This document shows, piece after piece, positions 38,206-47,620 of a stretch of DNA of 64,000 bases. Origin of the DNA: Paucibacter sp. PLA-PC-4 (GTDB lineage: Bacteria > Pseudomonadota > Gammaproteobacteria > Burkholderiales > Burkholderiaceae_C); the NCBI RefSeq assembly GCF_026241155.1, contig NZ_JAPFGP010000005.1, positions 248,001 to 312,000 on the forward strand. The letters are read 5' to 3'. The position numbers and the translations under genes are program-made. The notes beneath the pieces are model-generated. The model made no database searches, was not told where the DNA came from, and was given only the letters and a program-made list of their open reading frames with translations. How positions within the stretch are numbered: the first letter of the stretch is position 1; each line of letters begins with the position of its first letter.

Positions 38206-38781
38206 TACCTGTTGGCAAAAGACGAACCAAAGGCGAGCAAGAGCTCGACTAGTTGATTCGACATTGTCGGGTCGTTCTTGCGAGATACATCCCCAGAATT
38301 GAGGGTGAGAAACTCGCGCTGAGGCGGCAAAGTCTGCAAAGGATGGTGACCGCGTCCGAGTGGAGGGCGTCTGGTACTGCAAGTTGGAGTTTCGTTCAAC
38401 CTTTGCTAGCTCTCGATATCAGTATCTCTGCGGTTTTACAAATGAAGTTGATGTGACGTAGGGCAGACCGAAGTCCGAATTGGACTTGCGCGAGACCGAT
38501 CGTGAGCAACTGAGCAATTGATAACGTGCACCACGCAGATAAGCCCGTCGCAGGCATTGGCGCCCCGGGTGAGCATCGTTGTGACCCGTGCTAGCGGCGT
38601 GGACATAAGATTGCGGCCAACTAGCTGCGAGTGACGTCGCACACGGTGTTGAGGTTGGGAACACGGTTCGTCGAGAATATCTGGCGTGAACCAGGATCCA
38701 AGCGCCAAGCCAATGTCTGCATGAACAGTGCGCCGGGATACATCGACTACTTCCACCATGGAACCGGTCAAAGGAGCGCTC
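38206..38781. other. Leader region of the conflict operon
   Basis: About 575 bp with no convincing gene between the IS3 end and the patatin start. The promoter of the operon probably lies here; I could not single out matched boxes. Confidence 0.45.
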
Positions 38782-39948
38782 ATGCCCGACAAGCTCGATA
38801 TGGGTCTCTGCCTCTCTGGCGGAGGCTACCGCGCAATGCTCTTCAGTCCAGGCAGTCTCTGGCGCCTCAACGAACTCGGCTGGCTCCGCAAGCTTGACGT
38901 AGTCTCGAGTGTTTCTGGCGGATCGATCTGCAACGGTGTGCTGGCGACGCGCTGGAAGGATCTCGAGTGGACTGGCGATGGCGCGGATGGCGTCGCGACG
39001 AACTTCGTGCCGCTAATCGTCGCGCCCCTTCGCTCCATGGGAGGCAAGAACCTTGATGTTTTTGCGGGGATCGAAGGCCTGCTCTCCATATTCAGTACAG
39101 TTTTCGACAAGTTGATCCAACGGTACGACGAGCACCTTTTCCACCAAGCCCGGCTCGCCGACATTCCGTCTTTCGAGAGGGATAAGACGCCACGCTTCAT
39201 TTTTTACGCGACGAGCCTGCAGACTGACTCGTCGGCGCGGGTCGAGAAGAAGCGCATGGCGGACCATCGCATCGGCGAAATTCCGAACCCGGACCACTCG
39301 GTTGCGCGGGCCGTGTGCGCCTCTTCCGCGTTCCCGCCCGTGCTTTCACCTGTAGAGGTCGAAGTTGACGCGGCACTTTGGAGGGAATTTCCAGAGGTGC
39401 CGGTGTCGTTCGCCAGCAGGCAGGACCTTAAGTCCCGCCTGTTGCTGGCCGATGGGGGCATGTACGACAACATGGGCCTTGAAGCCGTCTGGGATGGCTG
39501 CAGCACTGTGCTGGTCTCCGATGCGGGCGCCCCACTCAAAATCGACGCCGAGCCGCCGACGGACTGGACGCGCCAGGCGATCCGCGTGTTGGATATCGTC
39601 ACAGACCAGACGCGGGCGCTGCGCAAGCGGTGGCTAAAGCAGCAATCCCGGTCGGCGCAGGCGGCTCCAAGCGAAGATGCCGTGCCCCCGCCAAAGAAGG
39701 CAGGCTCGTACTGGGGCATCACCACGCACATCGACGCATACGGCCTAGCCGATGCACTCGCAAAGGACAACAAGTCGACGCGTGAACTACAGGCAGTTCG
39801 AACGCGCTTGAACGAGTCAACGAGCGTCGAGCAAGGGCGTTTGATCAACTGGGGCTATGCGCTGGCCGATGCGGGCATGCGCGCGCACTTCATCGCCGGA
39901 AGGCCATATCCAGCGCCCGCTTGGCCCGTGCCAGCGCACTCTTTATAG
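38782..39948 (+). CDS. Patatin-like phospholipase
   Basis: 388-residue cytoplasmic lipase of the patatin family. Oxyanion GGGYRA (residues 13-18) and the nucleophile elbow SSVSGGSI with Ser45; the first Gly of GxSxG is Ser. The dyad Asp is in LADGGMYDNMGL, with Gly present. Bacterial patatins are common effectors of antiphage systems, degrading the cell's own membrane. AAAGGAG is 8 nt before ATG 38782; longer in-frame forms lack such a site. First gene of the rightward cluster, 139 nt before the AAA+ gene. Confidence 0.88.
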   Translation: MPDKLDMGLCLSGGGYRAMLFSPGSLWRLNELGWLRKLDVVSSVSGGSICNGVLATRWKDLEWTGDGADGVATNFVPLIVAPLRSMGGKNLDVFAGIEGLLSIFSTVFDKLIQRYDEHLFHQARLADIPSFERDKTPRFIFYATSLQTDSSARVEKKRMADHRIGEIPNPDHSVARAVCASSAFPPVLSPVEVEVDAALWREFPEVPVSFASRQDLKSRLLLADGGMYDNMGLEAVWDGCSTVLVSDAGAPLKIDAEPPTDWTRQAIRVLDIVTDQTRALRKRWLKQQSRSAQAAPSEDAVPPPKKAGSYWGITTHIDAYGLADALAKDNKSTRELQAVRTRLNESTSVEQGRLINWGYALADAGMRAHFIAGRPYPAPAWPVPAHSL

Positions 39949-39993
39949 TTGTTTCGGCTCCTCGGAGCGAGGACAACGCCGCCTTCCTTGCGT

Positions 39994-40003
39994 CACATAT
40001 GTG
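39994..40003. promoter_or_regulatory. CACATATGTG palindrome before AAA+ gene
   Basis: Perfect 10-bp palindrome 84 nt upstream of the AAA+ start, in the 139-bp gap after the patatin gene. It could be an operator for an internal promoter of the four-gene block; chance is also possible. Confidence 0.25.
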
Positions 40004-40087
40004 TAGGTAGCAAAACTCAGTAGCAGCGGCCACCCGAGCGGTGTTACATACAAATATCGAGCATCCAGATTGGCAAGGAGATAGTCA

Positions 40088-42568
40088 ATGGACAGGTCGA
40101 TTGATCAACTGTTAGATAACGTCGATTGGGAAGGCATGAAGGATGGCCTCACCGCATCGGCCCTAGGCGATCAATGTCCAGTCGACGTCGTTTTGCAGCA
40201 ACTCGGATCAAGCATTGCCGGAGCGCCCGCACAAGAACTAGTTGACGCGATCGAACGCAAGCTCGACTCAGTGTTCCTGGGCTCTGGCATTGAACGTTGC
40301 CGACGAATCGTTCGGCACATTCCGTCTTCTTCGGATCACATCCTGAAGACAGTCTACTTTCGGCGAACGGAATACCTGGCGACCAAAGCCCTCGCGGACT
40401 CACACCCGGTCATCCTGGCTACCACCGTGGAAACGGAGAGATTCGTCCAAGCGATTCATCGCCATTGCGAGCGGGAGCCCAAACGCGACCTCTGGATCTG
40501 GCGTGGTGCGGCGGGCAAGTCGAGCTTTGAGAGAGCAGTCGACACCCGCGACGGCAAGCAATTTCAATTCAGCTTCGCACTGATGTCAGAACAGACGGAC
40601 CCTGACGAAGCTGCGACCATGGCTGAACTTGTCATGAAGCAGGGCGTCCTCCAGGACCACCGAAAGCGTTGGTTCCGGTTCGGTGGAGGTACAACGAGTC
40701 GCGACTTGATCTACCACTGGCGCGAAGAGCCAGGCAAGGTGCAGATCGTGGTGGATGACAGGGATGGACGAAGTGCGCCAAACCAAGCCATCCTCAACCG
40801 CATCCACAATGAAATCCGCAAGGCGATGGCGGGAGAGACCAGCCAAGAGGTCAGTTCATTCATCGCGGCGATCTATCAGGTGGCACGGCTTCCCGCAAAC
40901 GCCGTGTGCCTTATCCCGGATGCTCACCATTTTCTCCGAGATAACCCACTTGGCGGAAGGTTCGAGGCCATAGGTGCGCTGAAGCAGGCGTATCACGACT
41001 TGATTAAGCGAGACGGTGGACAGAAGCTTTACCTCCTCGCTGCTGATGCGGAGTTGCCGGACGACCTTCGGGAAGAACTGAATCGAATCGATCTACCGTT
41101 GCCTGGTCGCCTCGAGTTGTTCGTCAGCATGCGAGATGTCTTGATCCCGCGCTATCTCCCCGACAGCATCGAGGGAGACCAAGTGCTCGGGGAACTGTGT
41201 GAGGAAGCCGCGGGCATGACTCTTGGGGAGACAAGAGCGGTCCTCAAGAGAGCGATACAGGAAGATGCTGACAACGTCACATCGGCGGAACTGATGCGCG
41301 CGCTGCGCGGAGCAAAGAAGCGCCACGTTGCGAGAAGTGCGGCCCTTCAATTGCTTGAACCTGAGCGGGCAATACAGCTAGGCGGGATGGAGTGCTTCGA
41401 CGAGTGGCTCCATACGAGGTATCCGGCCTTCTCTGCCCCGGAACGAGCCCGTTCCTCGGGCATAGATCGACTCCCGCGCGGAGTGCTCTTGCTCGGAATT
41501 CCAGGGTCTGGAAAAAGCCTCGCAGCAAAGGTAACTGCGCATCGCTGGAATCTGCCCCTCGTGCGCATGGATCTGAGCTCACTGCGCCACAAGTGGGTAG
41601 GCTCAAGTGAGGCCCGGGCCAGACAGGCTCTGAAGGTCGTCGAGGCGATGGCGCCCTGCGTGCTTTGGATTGACGAAATCGATAAGGGTCTCGCCAGTTC
41701 CGCCAACACGAGTTCCAGCACGAGCGACCTGAACATCAAGGGGCTGTTCCTGACTTGGATGCAGGAGAACCGATATCCCGTCTTCGTTGTAGCGACGGCG
41801 AACCAGTACAACTCCCTTCCTCCAGAAGTCACGAGAGCGGGCCGATTCGATGCGCGCTTCTTCTTCGGATGTCCTGGAAAGAACGGCCGCAGAGTAATTC
41901 TGAAGGGGCATCTCCGCAATCGCGGGTATGACCCGGACCAGTTTGACATCGATGCAGTTGTCGAACGTACACACGGTTTCACCGGAGCCGAGATCGAGCA
42001 GGTTGTGCTCGACTCCCTCTACATCGCTTTCGCGAAAGGTGGCTCCGTGGGCAGCAGCGACCTCCTGGACAACGCCAACGCCATCAAGCCCTTGATCAAG
42101 TCGGCGGGCTCCGAACTCAACGAAATCTGGAAGTTGGTGGAGCAAGGACGTGTGCAGCCTGCCTCAGATGACATGCTCACGCTCGGCGAGGTTGCGGCAC
42201 TAACCGATCCCTACCTGTACCGTCCGGTCTACTGCCAGTTGGAGAAGATCGAAGGCTTCGAGAAGCAGTGTGCGGCTGCTGCACGGATTCTCATGCGATC
42301 GCCCTTCGCCGCACCTGCGGCGGCGGTCATGGAGACCGCAGACCCGGAGTGGATCTACATCCAGACCAATATCACCCGGAATCCTCGCGATGTCGGCCAC
42401 TTCAAGCTTCTGGACCGTTTCGAGACGATTCAACTAAACACAGTCGTCGACTCCCTGGTTGGCGACTACGCGCTTGAAACCATCTACTTCGAATCCGTCG
42501 AGACCAAGAAACGCTTCGAAGAGAGTGCAACGCTCTCGGCTTACGCCGACATCTTCGCCGACGCCTGA
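40088..42568 (+). CDS. Ycf46-like AAA+ ATPase of the conflict operon
   Basis: 826 residues. The C-terminal AAA+ module (about 460-660) is complete: Walker A GIPGSGKS (470-477), Walker B VLWIDEID (Asp529/Glu530), sensor 1 ATANQ, arginine region RAGRFDARF and HGFTGAEIEQ lid. Before it lies a degenerate AAA-like half (about 85-400: AVCLIPDAHHFLRD, LYLLAADAELPDDL, LPLPGRLEL), the arrangement of Ycf46 proteins. Residues 1-85 and 680-826 are family-specific. AAGGAG precedes the ATG; the next gene starts 3 nt after its stop. Likely energises or gates the neighbouring proteases. Confidence 0.85.
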   Translation: MDRSIDQLLDNVDWEGMKDGLTASALGDQCPVDVVLQQLGSSIAGAPAQELVDAIERKLDSVFLGSGIERCRRIVRHIPSSSDHILKTVYFRRTEYLATKALADSHPVILATTVETERFVQAIHRHCEREPKRDLWIWRGAAGKSSFERAVDTRDGKQFQFSFALMSEQTDPDEAATMAELVMKQGVLQDHRKRWFRFGGGTTSRDLIYHWREEPGKVQIVVDDRDGRSAPNQAILNRIHNEIRKAMAGETSQEVSSFIAAIYQVARLPANAVCLIPDAHHFLRDNPLGGRFEAIGALKQAYHDLIKRDGGQKLYLLAADAELPDDLREELNRIDLPLPGRLELFVSMRDVLIPRYLPDSIEGDQVLGELCEEAAGMTLGETRAVLKRAIQEDADNVTSAELMRALRGAKKRHVARSAALQLLEPERAIQLGGMECFDEWLHTRYPAFSAPERARSSGIDRLPRGVLLLGIPGSGKSLAAKVTAHRWNLPLVRMDLSSLRHKWVGSSEARARQALKVVEAMAPCVLWIDEIDKGLASSANTSSSTSDLNIKGLFLTWMQENRYPVFVVATANQYNSLPPEVTRAGRFDARFFFGCPGKNGRRVILKGHLRNRGYDPDQFDIDAVVERTHGFTGAEIEQVVLDSLYIAFAKGGSVGSSDLLDNANAIKPLIKSAGSELNEIWKLVEQGRVQPASDDMLTLGEVAALTDPYLYRPVYCQLEKIEGFEKQCAAAARILMRSPFAAPAAAVMETADPEWIYIQTNITRNPRDVGHFKLLDRFETIQLNTVVDSLVGDYALETIYFESVETKKRFEESATLSAYADIFADA

Positions 42569-42571
42569 GTC

Positions 42572-45229
42572 ATGCCCATACGTCTGTTGCAGCACGAGGA
42601 ACCGGTTGAAAGAGGGCTGTTCTTCTTTCAGGATGGTCCATATCCAATTGCCGATCCGTCGATCGAGAAGGCCACGGGGATGGCTTTCCTCGTGCATGAA
42701 GACGGCGTCGTCATAACCTGCAGCCATGTTCTTCTGCATCTGAACGTCATGCCCGGCGAGGTCGTGACGCTGCATCACGTATGGCGCGATACGCCGGTAT
42801 CGATCGATGCCATGGTCCTGGACCGCGGATGGCATGGTCCGGACTGGCAGTCGCTGATTGATCATCCTTCGCGAGATGACCGCGATTGGCTTCGGGATAG
42901 CCAGTTGAAGCCAGAAACATTCAAGGAGGACTGCGCGTTATTGAGGCTGCTTCCCGACACCGCCAGGTGGGACTATTCGCGAGGTTCTTCAGCGACCCAA
43001 GGAGACGCATCCCTTGCGTTTCTCGAAGACGTTCGCTTGCTACCGCTAGGATTCCCCGGGTACCAGCACGCCTCCAACGCCCCTTGCACCGCGTGGAACG
43101 TCGAGTACCAAGAGATGGCGGCGCGCTCAGCTCTGCATCCGGTTGCGTTCCGGGGCCAGGGCCATCCACGCAAGGACAACCGCTTCGACGGCAAGAGCAT
43201 CGGGCCCGGACACAGCGGCGGCCCGGTCTGGGACGATGAGCGCCGCCTGGTCGTCGGCATGATCCGGGGAGCGGGGGCGTCCGATGATGCTGGATCTGTG
43301 CAGGCGGTCGATTCCCGGTGGATCAGCGCTATCGCTGAAAGCCCGCTCCACCTCGATCTCGAAGCACAGCAGATAAGACAACTCTGCCATCAGGTTGCGC
43401 AACAGAACGCGACGCTCAGCTACCTCTCGCTGCTGCAAGCGGCTCTTCCCACCAACTTGCTTCCATTGCGTGCCGTCAGGCTCAACCGGGACCAGGACGC
43501 CCTTCAGCGGCACTCGGCTCGTGACTCCAGTGAAGATGCGCTGACGGCGGTCGTTCGGAGCCTGGACACAGCTCCGGCTGTCCTCGTTGTAGGCGGCGCC
43601 GGGAGCGGTAAGTCGACACTCCTGTACCAAGTCGCGATGCATCTATTGCGCGTCCAGGACCGGCCCATACTGCCGGTGCTGGTGAGCGCAAGCGCCTTCT
43701 TGGCTGCTGGTTGCGATATCGCGCAGGTCCTCGGAGCAACTGACGAGGCAGCCAAGCGAGTGCGCCGATCGATCAGGCACAACGGCCTCCATTTGATCCT
43801 CCTGATCGATGCGCTCGACGAAGTCGACGTCAGGAAGCGTGCCGAGTTGTTCGCGCGTGTCGGCGCTCTCGGCTTCTCGGTGCAGACCGTGTTCTCCAGC
43901 CGGCCATTTGAAGACTTTCTTGGAGCGAGATTTCTTGAGATCCCGTGCTTTTCCCTCCAGCCGCTCGCAGAGGATGAGGTTCAGTCACTCGCCTCGCAGC
44001 ACATCCCGGACGCGCATGCTTTGGAGAGGTTCAGGAGGCAGGTTGCGGATGTCGAGTGGGAGGACGCCGCGCCGCTTCCTCTGCAGGTCGTGATGGCGCT
44101 CTACGCGTACCAAGCCGATCTCCTGGATGTCAAGCGCCCCATGGATCTGACGTTCCTGCTTAGCGAACACCTCGTACGTGCGGCATTTGAACTTGGTAGC
44201 CCTGGTCAAGGCATATCAGAGGGGAATCGCTTCCTCCTTATAGCTCGGCAGGTCGCGCTAAGCTCCATAAAGGGCGCAAACACCCGAGCCGAGTTCATTG
44301 CGTGTGCAGAGGCGATCCCTCCAGCTTTCGGTGGATCGGCGGGGGGGCGTTGGCTGCAGACGGCGAGCAGTGCGGGCTTGATCACCTTTCAAGGAACCAA
44401 TGACAGCGCCCTGGTGGTTTGGCCCCACCGCACGATTGCCGAAGGCCTTGCTGCGCAAGCGGTCGCAGATCAAGCGGCAACAAACGCTGCGATCGCTACG
44501 CAAGAGTTCTCTGAAGCGCTAAGACGCCAGGGTCGAACATTCGCCATCATGATCCTCGCGGCCCTGGACCGCAGTGTCGTTGGGCGGCCCCTCGCCCAGG
44601 TCTGCATGCGCCGATATCTTGGCAACGGTGTTTCTGACTACAAGTCGACGCTGACAGCGGTCCAGATTCTCGGATCTGGAATCACCCTGGACGAAGATCT
44701 CCGCGAGAGGTTCGTGGCCTTGCTCGTCGTTCTCCTGCTGATGCCCCCGGGCCAGCGCGTAGGCACGAGCACCTGCGCCGAGCTCTACTCGCCTGATCGC
44801 TTGCCGGATCCGGTAGCCATAGCGCGTCGGGAGCATGTCAGGCCCCACGTACTGGCATTCATGAACAAGCGTCTAGGCCGAAAGCAAAGGGGCATGGGGA
44901 TACCGGTCCCGATCAGCCCGCGTGAGGACATGCTGCTGTCAAGACTAGAAATGATGGGACAACTATCGGTCCCCATCCAACACGGCAAGACTTTCGCACC
45001 AGCAACTACCTCGCGCCGTCGCTCGGCGCCTCCCGAGTCATCGGGGCCTGGCGATGAAGGCGCCTACGCAGCCCTGATGCTCCGGACCGCAATCGAGCGC
45101 CTGCAGTCGGATGCGACAGGATTTTTGTCGGGGTTGGTTCAACATGCAAAGGCAATGCCGGGTGAAGCCGCGGAAGTCGTGGTCGGGAGCTACATCCAAG
45201 GCTTCCTCTCGAGGCAGGAGTCGCAATGA
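42572..45229 (+). CDS. Trypsin-like protease fused to NACHT/STAND NTPase
   Basis: 885 residues. N-terminal trypsin-fold protease (1-260): His52 in ITCSHVLLHL, Asp120 in KEDCALLRLL, Ser215 in GPGHSGGPVW, so the triad is intact. NTPase: Walker A GGAGSGKSTLL (341-351), Walker B LILLIDALDEVD with Asp413 and Asp416/Glu417, then SSRPFEDF, as in NACHT proteins. The helical C-terminal 400 residues are probably the sensor. No signal peptide, so it acts in the cytoplasm. Protease-STAND fusions are recognised architectures of bacterial immunity. It begins 3 nt after the AAA+ gene and overlaps the CHAT gene by 4 nt (ATGA). Confidence 0.88.
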   Translation: MPIRLLQHEEPVERGLFFFQDGPYPIADPSIEKATGMAFLVHEDGVVITCSHVLLHLNVMPGEVVTLHHVWRDTPVSIDAMVLDRGWHGPDWQSLIDHPSRDDRDWLRDSQLKPETFKEDCALLRLLPDTARWDYSRGSSATQGDASLAFLEDVRLLPLGFPGYQHASNAPCTAWNVEYQEMAARSALHPVAFRGQGHPRKDNRFDGKSIGPGHSGGPVWDDERRLVVGMIRGAGASDDAGSVQAVDSRWISAIAESPLHLDLEAQQIRQLCHQVAQQNATLSYLSLLQAALPTNLLPLRAVRLNRDQDALQRHSARDSSEDALTAVVRSLDTAPAVLVVGGAGSGKSTLLYQVAMHLLRVQDRPILPVLVSASAFLAAGCDIAQVLGATDEAAKRVRRSIRHNGLHLILLIDALDEVDVRKRAELFARVGALGFSVQTVFSSRPFEDFLGARFLEIPCFSLQPLAEDEVQSLASQHIPDAHALERFRRQVADVEWEDAAPLPLQVVMALYAYQADLLDVKRPMDLTFLLSEHLVRAAFELGSPGQGISEGNRFLLIARQVALSSIKGANTRAEFIACAEAIPPAFGGSAGGRWLQTASSAGLITFQGTNDSALVVWPHRTIAEGLAAQAVADQAATNAAIATQEFSEALRRQGRTFAIMILAALDRSVVGRPLAQVCMRRYLGNGVSDYKSTLTAVQILGSGITLDEDLRERFVALLVVLLLMPPGQRVGTSTCAELYSPDRLPDPVAIARREHVRPHVLAFMNKRLGRKQRGMGIPVPISPREDMLLSRLEMMGQLSVPIQHGKTFAPATTSRRRSAPPESSGPGDEGAYAALMLRTAIERLQSDATGFLSGLVQHAKAMPGEAAEVVVGSYIQGFLSRQESQ

Positions 45230-47619
45230 GCGACGAGCACCGAGCGAATTGGGTTGATGCCGTATTGGAACGCCTCTTGGCCGGCACCAGGGCGCATGAG
45301 GACCAGGCCACGCTCGCATCTTTCGCCGCTCAAGTCCGTGCCTACTGCACTCCGCTAGCTGCGCACGCGGTTCTGCGATCCGAACCACCCACGCCGATCG
45401 CGATGGGCATTCTCGCTGCCACGCTCCGAGGAACATTCGGTCCGGGAGCGGCGCCGGAACAGATCATTCGTCAGCTTTACGGCAATGACGCCAACCTGCT
45501 GGTGACCGCGTTCGGGTATGTCTCCCCTGCAGTCGGATCAGTTGAGGATCGCGCGTGCGCAATGTTGGTGGTGTGCTCGGTTCTTCGGCACACCGGCGCT
45601 TGGCCCGCCAGGCAACTGCTCGATGCGCAGACTCGCGCGCCGAATGTCCTGGGCTGGAGTGGCATGGCTTCATTGTTCGCATACTGCGATCTGGCGTCCC
45701 TCTGCGAGGCGCTCGAGCCAAGGGTATTGGTGGCTAACTCAAGCAGCCGGACCCAACTTGCCGAGTTCGTGATGAGCATTGCCGCCGCCGTTGCAATGAC
45801 CAAAAAGGATCTCGTCAATCGCGCAGATATGAAGAAGGCGCTTGACGAAGACATCCTGCGCAGTCCACGAGGTTCTGGTACCTCCGTCACGAACTTTAGC
45901 TACAGAGCTCGAATCGGTACGCGGCGGCGTTCTGCGGGCGATGACTCGAACGACGCTTCGCTAGCTCGGTTTCTTCAACAACAGGCCTTCTGTTTTGAGC
46001 CTCATGCCGTTCCTGCCCAAGGTGGCTTCCGGGCGGACTCACCGTGTGCCATCGACATCCGGGTTGGCCCAGCTGAGGAGGCATGGAATTCGTTGCCATG
46101 CGCTTTTCCCGATCACCTTCTGCCTCCAGGCGAGTTATCAACCCTAACGGTATGGCTGAGCGAGCCCACCTACATTCGTGCCGGCGTGCAAGGCAGCCTG
46201 AAGATTGCACCGCATGGCCCGAGCAGCACTTGCCGACTGACATTCACTTCCGGTCCAGCGGGAAACTTCGATGGCCGCCTAACGTTGCTGCACAACGGTA
46301 GAGTCCTGCAGACAGCACGCCTGCTAGGCAAGGTCTTGGGCTTGAATGAGCGCCCATTGCCGGACGGCACGCCGCATCTCGAAGAGCACGTCGTTGTTAG
46401 CCACCGCCTGAGCAGCCTTGATGCATCCAACGGATTCGACCTGGCCCTCGTCGCGAGTTGCGATAGCCAGGACGCCGCCGGCGCCGCCGTCTATCGCGGC
46501 GAGCAAACGCAGATCACTGCCCTCGCTGCCGCTGCTGCGATCGGGAGGGACATTCACGACGCACTGAGCAAGGCGGCCCGCATCGGCGTGGACATGCAGG
46601 ATGGCCTCGAGAGTGAACCCGGTCGTGAACTCATCGTCATCCTGGCTCGTCAGGGCCATCTGCTGGGCATGAGTCTCTTCGGCAGTGGATTCGAGCGGCG
46701 CGACCAGGAAGGGATATCGAAGAGTCATCGTATTCAACTCGTTGATTCACGTGCCGACGGCGTCCTGCCGCTCGAGTTCGTCTACGACCATCCATCTCCC
46801 GCCGACTGCGCGAAGCCCTGCCCCAACTGGAAAGCAGCCATTCAGGGTGGCGATTGCCCTGGCACCTGCCCGCTCGCTACGTCAGACCACAGTGCGGCGC
46901 ATGTCTGTCCGATGGGCTTCTGGGGCCTATCCAAGATCATCGAGCGTCACAAGTTCGACAGGACCAAGGTCACTCCTGGGGTCGCCACGCTCCTCGCAGA
47001 ACACTCGCCTGCATCTGGAAGGATCAAGCTCCGTGGGAACGTAGTGATGGCGTTCAGCAATCGAGTGACGGCCGAACCGCGCAGGCAGGTGCAGGATGCG
47101 CTCGGCAAGTACACCTTGGTCACTGCCCACATACTAACGTCTTGGGAAGAATGGAGAGCCGTGGTCAGCAAGACCAATCCGCCGCTCATCGTCGGCCTGG
47201 TTCACGCAGACAGCAATGGGAGAGAGGCCACGCTCGAGATCGAGGGTACTACCTTGTCCATCGTGGACCTGACCCGCGGGCATGTCACATCAGGCGCAAC
47301 GACTGCGATAGCGCCGGTCGTGCTCTTGATCGGCTGCGACATCGCCCAAGCGCTTGCTGATTTCGGCGCGTATGTCATGACATTTCGCTTGCGCGGCGCA
47401 GCGGTCGTCGTGGCTACCATGTCAACGCTCTACGGGAAGCAGGCGGCTGCCGCGGCGTCCCGGTTGACGGACACGATGTTCAGCAACCCGGACGGCCTCA
47501 CCACGATTGGCAAGGCGCTACGCGATACGCGCCAGCAAGCCCTGCTTCACGGCGAACTCCTGTCGCTAAGCCTGCTCGCCTACGGTGATGCCGACTGGGA
47601 ACTTGAGACACGGGGGTAA
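45226..47619 (+). CDS. CHAT-type caspase-like protein with Cys cluster
   Basis: 797 residues. Residues about 1-250 are helical; 270-420 a beta-rich domain (TLTVWLSEPTYIRAGVQG, LTFTSGPAGNFDG); 430-790 a CHAT-like protease with PLEFVYDHP (515-523), His660 in IVGLVHADSNG and Cys704 in VLLIGCDIAQA. A cluster Cys528, 532, 544, 548 and 561 in the loop after PLEF probably binds metal, an unusual addition. CHAT proteases such as TPR-CHAT in CRISPR systems act when a partner signals. Coupled to the trypsin-NACHT gene upstream and the MBL gene downstream. Confidence 0.82.
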   Translation: MSDEHRANWVDAVLERLLAGTRAHEDQATLASFAAQVRAYCTPLAAHAVLRSEPPTPIAMGILAATLRGTFGPGAAPEQIIRQLYGNDANLLVTAFGYVSPAVGSVEDRACAMLVVCSVLRHTGAWPARQLLDAQTRAPNVLGWSGMASLFAYCDLASLCEALEPRVLVANSSSRTQLAEFVMSIAAAVAMTKKDLVNRADMKKALDEDILRSPRGSGTSVTNFSYRARIGTRRRSAGDDSNDASLARFLQQQAFCFEPHAVPAQGGFRADSPCAIDIRVGPAEEAWNSLPCAFPDHLLPPGELSTLTVWLSEPTYIRAGVQGSLKIAPHGPSSTCRLTFTSGPAGNFDGRLTLLHNGRVLQTARLLGKVLGLNERPLPDGTPHLEEHVVVSHRLSSLDASNGFDLALVASCDSQDAAGAAVYRGEQTQITALAAAAAIGRDIHDALSKAARIGVDMQDGLESEPGRELIVILARQGHLLGMSLFGSGFERRDQEGISKSHRIQLVDSRADGVLPLEFVYDHPSPADCAKPCPNWKAAIQGGDCPGTCPLATSDHSAAHVCPMGFWGLSKIIERHKFDRTKVTPGVATLLAEHSPASGRIKLRGNVVMAFSNRVTAEPRRQVQDALGKYTLVTAHILTSWEEWRAVVSKTNPPLIVGLVHADSNGREATLEIEGTTLSIVDLTRGHVTSGATTAIAPVVLLIGCDIAQALADFGAYVMTFRLRGAAVVVATMSTLYGKQAAAAASRLTDTMFSNPDGLTTIGKALRDTRQQALLHGELLSLSLLAYGDADWELETRG

Positions 47620-47620
47620 G

